DNA of 11,131 bases from Burkholderiales bacterium (GTDB lineage: Bacteria > Pseudomonadota > Gammaproteobacteria > Burkholderiales > Burkholderiaceae_E). Shown here one piece after another: positions 8,364 to 11,131 of the stretch (position 1 is its first letter; each line of letters starts with the position of its first letter). Both the position numbers and the translations under genes were made by a program. The notes beneath the pieces are model-generated. The model was not told where the DNA came from. It saw nothing but the letters and a program-made list of their open reading frames with translations, and did no database searches. The stretch covers positions 1 through 11,131 of the forward strand of contig JAIYAG010000408.1 of assembly GCA_027489195.1 (NCBI GenBank), read 5' to 3'.

Positions 8364-9197
8364 TCAGCCTTCGGCGGGACGCACGGCGAGCAGGCCGGCG
8401 ATCGCGCTGCCGGGCAGTGCCGGCCGCACCGCGCCCGCGATGTCGCCCGCGGCGAGCTCGCGGGCCGCATCGGCCAGGCCGGCCATCGCGCGGCGGTAGA
8501 GCGCGCCGCCCAGGCTCACGCGCCTGACGCCGCACGCGAGCAGCTCGGCGAGCGGCACCGGGCCCGAAGCCGGGCCGATCAGCACGTTGACCGGCCGGGG
8601 CGCGACGGCGCGGATCACCGCGCGGACCGCGTCGAGGTCGGGCAGCGCGGGCGCGTAGAGCACATCGGCGCCCGCCTCGGCGAAGGCGACCAGCCGGCGG
8701 ATCGTGTCGTCGAGGTCCGGCCGGCCGTGCAGGAAGTTGTCGGTGCGCGCGGTGAGCAGGATCCGCCCGCGCGCCGCGCGGGCCGCCGCGCGGACGCGCG
8801 CCACCGCGTGGTCGAACTCGTGGATCGGCGGGTCGGTGCGCGCGGTGGTGTCCTCGATGCCCAGCCCGGCGAGGCCTGCCGCGATCGCCGCCTCGACGGT
8901 GTCGACGCAGTCCTGGGGATCCGGGCCGTAGCCGTCCTCGAGGTCGCCGTTGACGGGAAGATCCGCGACCTCGGCGAGCAGCGTGCCGTTGGCGAGCGCC
9001 TCGTCGCGGCTGACCGCCGCGCGGCCGTCGAGCCGGCCCGCGGCGAACGCGATGGCCAGCGAGCTGCTGCCGAGCGCGAGGAAGCCGGCCTGGCGCAGCA
9101 GCACGGCCGAGGCGCCGTCCCAGGCGTTCGGCATCACGAAGCCCCCGGGAGCCTCGTGCAGGGCCTTGAACCGTTCGTAGGCTTCGGGCTGTCTCAT
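8364..9197 (-). CDS. Isocitrate lyase/phosphoenolpyruvate mutase family protein
   Basis: This 277-aa cytoplasmic TIM-barrel enzyme belongs to the PEP mutase/isocitrate lyase superfamily, whose members make or break C-C or C-P bonds next to a carboxylate using Mg2+. Visible motifs are MPNAWDGASA at 22-31, the Mg2+-site region LPVNGDLEDGYG at 80-91 (Asp85, Glu87), GLGIEDTT at 111-118 (Glu115), LTARTDNF at 148-155 and VRRVSLGGALYRRAM near the C-terminus. The KxCGH loop, with the catalytic Cys of isocitrate and methylisocitrate lyases, is absent, so this is not ICL or PrpB. It fits the large, poorly characterised group often named carboxyvinyl-carboxyphosphonate phosphorylmutase or oxaloacetate decarboxylase-like. 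No phosphonate genes are in view. ATG at 9197 has GAGGA upstream. The gap of 91 bp from the PEP-CTERM-like gene leaves co-transcription open. Reaction unknown. Confidence 0.9.
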   Translation of the reverse strand: MRQPEAYERFKALHEAPGGFVMPNAWDGASAVLLRQAGFLALGSSSLAIAFAAGRLDGRAAVSRDEALANGTLLAEVADLPVNGDLEDGYGPDPQDCVDTVEAAIAAGLAGLGIEDTTARTDPPIHEFDHAVARVRAAARAARGRILLTARTDNFLHGRPDLDDTIRRLVAFAEAGADVLYAPALPDLDAVRAVIRAVAPRPVNVLIGPASGPVPLAELLACGVRRVSLGGALYRRAMAGLADAARELAAGDIAGAVRPALPGSAIAGLLAVRPAEG

Positions 9198-9230
9198 CGC
9201 GTCCTCGACGGGTCGTTGCAGCCGGCTCGC

Positions 9231-9268
9231 GCGGCGGTGCCGGGACGATGCGGCGGTGCCGACACCGC
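9231..9268. repeat. 12-bp direct repeat plus overlapping hairpin between two minus-strand genes
   Basis: GCGGCGGTGCCG occurs at 9231-9242 and again at 9250-9261, a 19-bp period. The second copy overlaps an inverted repeat GCGGTG-CCGA-CACCGC (9253-9268). The element lies 20-58 bp downstream of the PEP-CTERM-like gene and upstream of the PEP mutase-like gene. The hairpin may be a weak terminator; no T-tract follows. Confidence 0.3.
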
Positions 9269-9288
9269 GCTCCGTCCGCGTGTCCGGA

Positions 9289-9951
9289 TCATACGGGTGC
9301 CCGGCGGGCGCCCGCGCCCAATGCGAGCAGCCCGGCGCCCAGCAGCCATGCCAGGGCGGCAGGCCCCGGCACCGGTGTCAGCACGATGTTGAAGCGGTAG
9401 TCGAACGAACCGGAGCCGAGCTCCTGGAACCAGAACGTGTAGTCGCCCGCTGCCAGCGGCCGCTCGAAGCCGCTCGAGCCGAACGACGGCGCCGCCATGT
9501 CGTCGAGGATGTCGGTGGTCCGGTCTTCGAGACGATAGACCTTGTAGCCGAGCAGGCCCAGCGCAGTCGAGGCGTCGGACGCGACCGGCATGGTATCGCC
9601 GGCGGCCAGACCGACGAAGGAGCCGCCACCACCGACCGTCGTCTGCGTGCCCACCCGCAGTTCAGACATCCGGTAGCCGGCCGGCACGTTCACCCACAGG
9701 TAATCCAGGTCGACCACGCCGCCGTTGCGGCCGACGGTTCCGGAGACGACGTTCGACCCCGGCACGGCGCCGCCGGGCTGGAAGTCGAGCTGCAGGAAGG
9801 TCGGTGCGAGCCGGTCGGCGGACAGCTCGCCATTCAGCGCCTCGGAGAACGACGCACCGGTGGCGAGCCCGGAGCCGAGCGCGAGGGCGACGGCACATGC
9901 GGGACGGGCCGCGGACGAGAGCAGGAAGCGAGAACGCGGGACGGCGTGCAT
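9289..9951 (-). CDS. Secreted protein with VPGP-type PEP-CTERM-like sorting tail
   Basis: This 220-aa exported protein begins with a basic stretch and hydrophobic signal (about 1-33, ending GLATGA). The body is acidic and Gly/Ser-rich; GSNVVSGTVG followed by DLDYLWVNVPAGYRMSELRVG resembles the pre-peptidase-like beta fold seen in many exported proteins. The last 27 residues are VPGP (194-197), a hydrophobic helix (198-214) and ARRAPV. This three-part tail is that of PEP-CTERM proteins, sorted and cleaved by an exosortase in exopolysaccharide-producing Gram-negatives, with VPGP in place of the commonest VPEP. No exosortase gene is in the window. ATG at 9951 is chosen because GGAGG precedes it and a signal peptide follows at once; the frame stays open to 10365, but that extension has no gene-like features. 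Function at the surface is unknown. Confidence 0.82.
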   Translation of the reverse strand: MHAVPRSRFLLSSAARPACAVALALGSGLATGASFSEALNGELSADRLAPTFLQLDFQPGGAVPGSNVVSGTVGRNGGVVDLDYLWVNVPAGYRMSELRVGTQTTVGGGGSFVGLAAGDTMPVASDASTALGLLGYKVYRLEDRTTDILDDMAAPSFGSSGFERPLAAGDYTFWFQELGSGSFDYRFNIVLTPVPGPAALAWLLGAGLLALGAGARRAPV

Positions 9952-10366
9952 GACAACGGCCTCCGTACGATGAAAGCCCAAGTCTGCCAGCCGATCGTGA
10001 CAGTTCGCGGCAGCGCGTGTCTCAGAACGCCTGAAGGCCGAAAGCACGGACGGTCGGCGCCGGACCGCCCCCACCGCCCCGATCCTCCGCGCACAGTCCC
10101 GCGACCGCCAGGCCGAGCGGCGGGATCCGCAGCGGGCGGCACCGGCCTTCGCGCGCGATGCGTCGGCGGCGCCCTCGCCGAACTGCGCCCCGCAAGAGAG
10201 GATCCGGTCCATCGCAGCGACGAGGCAGAGACACCCGGTGTCGCCGGCGAGTCGTCGGGAGGCTCCCGGACGGGTGTTACTCTCGGTCAAAGCGATCCAT
10301 GCAGGCTTCGCTCCCCGCCGACCGGCGGCAGCCGCGGATCGCGTCGAACCCCTCGTACGGAACACA
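9952..10366. other. Gene-free divergent intergenic region (415 bp)
   Basis: This stretch separates the minus-strand PEP-CTERM-like gene from the plus-strand YqhA-like gene and must hold both promoters. Open frames exist on both strands, but they are Arg/Ala-rich with no family motif and no ribosome site, and I treat them as GC-rich noise. A 13-base palindrome CGGGAG-G-CTCCCG lies at 10256-10268, about 100 bp before the YqhA-like ATG, and may be a regulator site. I see no clear sigma70 promoter for either gene and no RNA gene. Confidence 0.5.
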
Positions 10367-10885
10367 ATGGAAAAGCTACTGGCCAGTGTCGGATCGCTGC
10401 TCTACGGCATGCGGTTCACCATGCTCTTCTTCTACGTGGGGCTGGTGCTGATCATCCTGGGGATCCTCGGCAAGTTCGTGCTCGAGACCTACAAGCTGAT
10501 GGTCACCCTGCTGTTCGGAAACCTCGAGAAGATCGATCTGATCATCAAGGTCCTCGAACTGGTGGACATGACGATGGTCGCGCAGCTGGTCTGGGTGGTG
10601 GCGCTGGCGGGTGTGTCGCTCTTCGTCACGACCGGGCACTTCGATTCGAAGGACATGAAGAAGCCCGACTGGCTGGACCATGTCAACACCTACAACCTCA
10701 AGCTGAAGCTCGCCTTCGCGATCATCTCCATCTCGGGTGTCCACGCCCTGAAGACTTATCTGAGCGGCGAACTGAGCCTGGAGAACATCCAGATCGTCAC
10801 CATGGTGGCGGTGATCCACTTCACGTTCGTGCTGTCGGCGATCGGCATCTCGTTCGCCGAGCGGCTCACACGGGAGCATCCGTGA
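10367..10885 (+). CDS. yqhA: UPF0114 (YqhA-like) membrane protein
   Basis: This is a 172-aa inner-membrane protein of the UPF0114 family, whose E. coli member is YqhA; the biochemical function is not established. About four hydrophobic segments are seen, near residues 18-45, 65-88, 112-130 and 142-160. Conserved family features include the N-terminal MEKLLASVGSLLYGMRF, LELVDMTMVAQLVWVV (compare LSLVDMTLVGGLL in YqhA), KLAFAIISISGVHALKTYL, and the C-terminal VIHFTFVLSAIGISFAERLT, which strongly matches YqhA. The frame is open upstream to 10238, but ATG 10367 gives exactly the family N-terminus and has a modest GGA ribosome site. It stands alone, with the PEP-CTERM-like gene divergent and a LysR-type gene 104 bp downstream. 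Confidence 0.92.
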   Translation: MEKLLASVGSLLYGMRFTMLFFYVGLVLIILGILGKFVLETYKLMVTLLFGNLEKIDLIIKVLELVDMTMVAQLVWVVALAGVSLFVTTGHFDSKDMKKPDWLDHVNTYNLKLKLAFAIISISGVHALKTYLSGELSLENIQIVTMVAVIHFTFVLSAIGISFAERLTREHP

Positions 10886-10899
10886 GTCGAGCCCGGTGA

Positions 10900-10932
10900 C
10901 CCGCGTCCTGCGGGATCGTCGCTCCGACGATC
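10900..10932. repeat. Two tandem hairpins between the yqhA-like and LysR-type genes
   Basis: CCCGC-GTCCT-GCGGG (10900-10914) is followed at once by GATCGTCG-CTC-CGACGATC (10914-10932), an 8-bp perfect stem. They start 15 bp after the YqhA-like stop codon and could end its transcript, though no T-tract follows. The second repeat also ends 6 bp before a -10-like box and could instead be an operator for the LysR-type gene. Confidence 0.4.
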
Positions 10933-10938
10933 GACCGG

Positions 10939-10944
10939 TATGAT
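10939..10944 (+). promoter_or_regulatory. Possible -10 box for the LysR-type gene
   Basis: TATGAT matches five of six -10 bases and lies 45 bp before the ATG at 10990, so transcription would begin near 10951. There is no acceptable -35 box at 16-18 bp, where the 8-bp inverted repeat sits instead. An activator-dependent or autoregulated start would fit but is not shown. Confidence 0.35.
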
Positions 10945-10989
10945 CCGGGCACTCCGTCGGGCCCGCCTCGCGACGGCCCCGTTGGCTCC

Positions 10990-11131
10990 ATGCATTACGA
11001 CCTGACCGATCTGCGCCTGTTCCTGAACGTCGGCGAGACGCTGAACCTCACGCGCGCGGCCGAGCGCAGCTTCCTGTCTCCTTCGGCGGCAAGCATGCGC
11101 ATCAAGCAGCTCGAGGAGGCGTTCCGAACGC
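10990..11131 (+). CDS. LysR-family transcriptional regulator (partial, N-terminal 47 aa)
   Basis: Only the start of this gene is in the window; it runs off the right edge. The 47 visible residues are the winged helix-turn-helix of the LysR family: MHYDLTDLRLFLNVGETLNL, then TRAAERSFLSPSAASMRIKQLEEAF, where AA at the first helix, SPSAAS at the turn and recognition helix, and IKQLEEAF are the usual signature. ATG at 10990 gives the standard LysR N-terminus with the helix-turn-helix in the right place; its ribosome site is weak. The effector domain is not visible, so neither its ligand nor its targets can be inferred. Targets may lie to the right of the window. Confidence 0.9.
   Translation, partial: MHYDLTDLRLFLNVGETLNLTRAAERSFLSPSAASMRIKQLEEAFRT

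Noticed and set aside
8311..8380. 12-base direct repeat CTTCGGCGGGAC at 8311-8322 and 8369-8380
   Set aside because: One copy is inside the PEP mutase-like coding end. A few shared 12-mers are expected by chance in 11 kb of GC-rich DNA, and no further copies or structure were seen.
7809..9392. A 527-codon plus-strand open frame opposite the hypothetical protein and PEP mutase-like genes
   Set aside because: No recognisable motif, composition of a shadow frame, and the opposite strand carries well-supported genes with good ribosome sites.
9970..9996. Sigma54-like element upstream of the PEP-CTERM-like gene (minus strand TGGCAGACTTGGGC)
   Set aside because: The spacing between GG and GC is 9 instead of the required 10 bases and the TTGC part is imperfect, so I do not call it a promoter despite known sigma54 control of some PEP-CTERM genes.
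8290..10214. Shared 12-mer TCCGGTCCATCG at 8290-8301 and 10203-10214
   Set aside because: Only one of the copies is next to a promoter-like sequence, flanks differ, and chance sharing at this length is expected.
9952..10365. N-terminal extension of the PEP-CTERM-like protein, and small open frames in the intergenic region
   Set aside because: The extension would bury the signal peptide about 138 residues inside the protein, and it lacks a ribosome site. The ATG at 9951 has GGAGG and an immediate signal peptide.

Overview
The window is GC-rich, densely coded bacterial DNA. Almost all codons end in G or C, GTG starts are frequent, and neighbouring genes often overlap by 4 bp. A PEP-CTERM-like surface protein, a UPF0114/YqhA protein, a Tat-type signal on a binding protein and Shine-Dalgarno sites of the GGAGG/AAGGA type suggest a high-GC Gram-negative proteobacterium. 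A betaproteobacterium is a plausible guess, but nothing here fixes the taxon.

Left half (1-5434, minus strand): one tightly packed operon read right to left. It encodes an SMP-30/gluconolactonase-type lactonase, a four-histidine cytochrome b561-type membrane protein, a MalK/UgpC-type ABC ATPase, a family 1 solute-binding protein with a twin-arginine-like signal, and two MalF/MalG-type permeases. The second permease runs off the left edge. Three of the five gene junctions are 4-bp GTGA stop/start overlaps, so the b561 protein is embedded in the transporter operon rather than merely adjacent to it.

Control region (about 5435-5703): the operon has a recognisable minus-strand promoter (TATACT -10). 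A perfect 12-bp palindrome, GTTACCGGTAAC, covers its -35 box. A divergent LacI-family repressor gene lies on the other side. Its recognition helix and core resemble Escherichia coli GntR, the gluconate repressor of the LacI family. The simplest reading is an inducible uptake-and-lactonase system for a sugar, sugar acid or aldonolactone, with a b-haem membrane electron carrier made alongside it.

Middle (6751-8305): a convergent two-gene unit on the minus strand. It encodes an unrecognised 157-aa protein with a signal sequence, a C-terminal membrane anchor and an internal 14-residue repeat, followed by an aldo/keto reductase with an intact catalytic tetrad.

Right part (8364-11131): on the minus strand, a PEP mutase/isocitrate lyase superfamily enzyme and a secreted protein with a VPGP-type PEP-CTERM-like tail. 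After a gene-free stretch of about 415 bp come, on the plus strand, a UPF0114 (YqhA-like) membrane protein and the first 47 codons of a LysR-type regulator that is cut by the right edge.

I see no tRNA, rRNA, CRISPR array, insertion sequence or other mobile element. The most interesting unit is the GntR-like repressor/palindrome/lactonase/b561/ABC operon.
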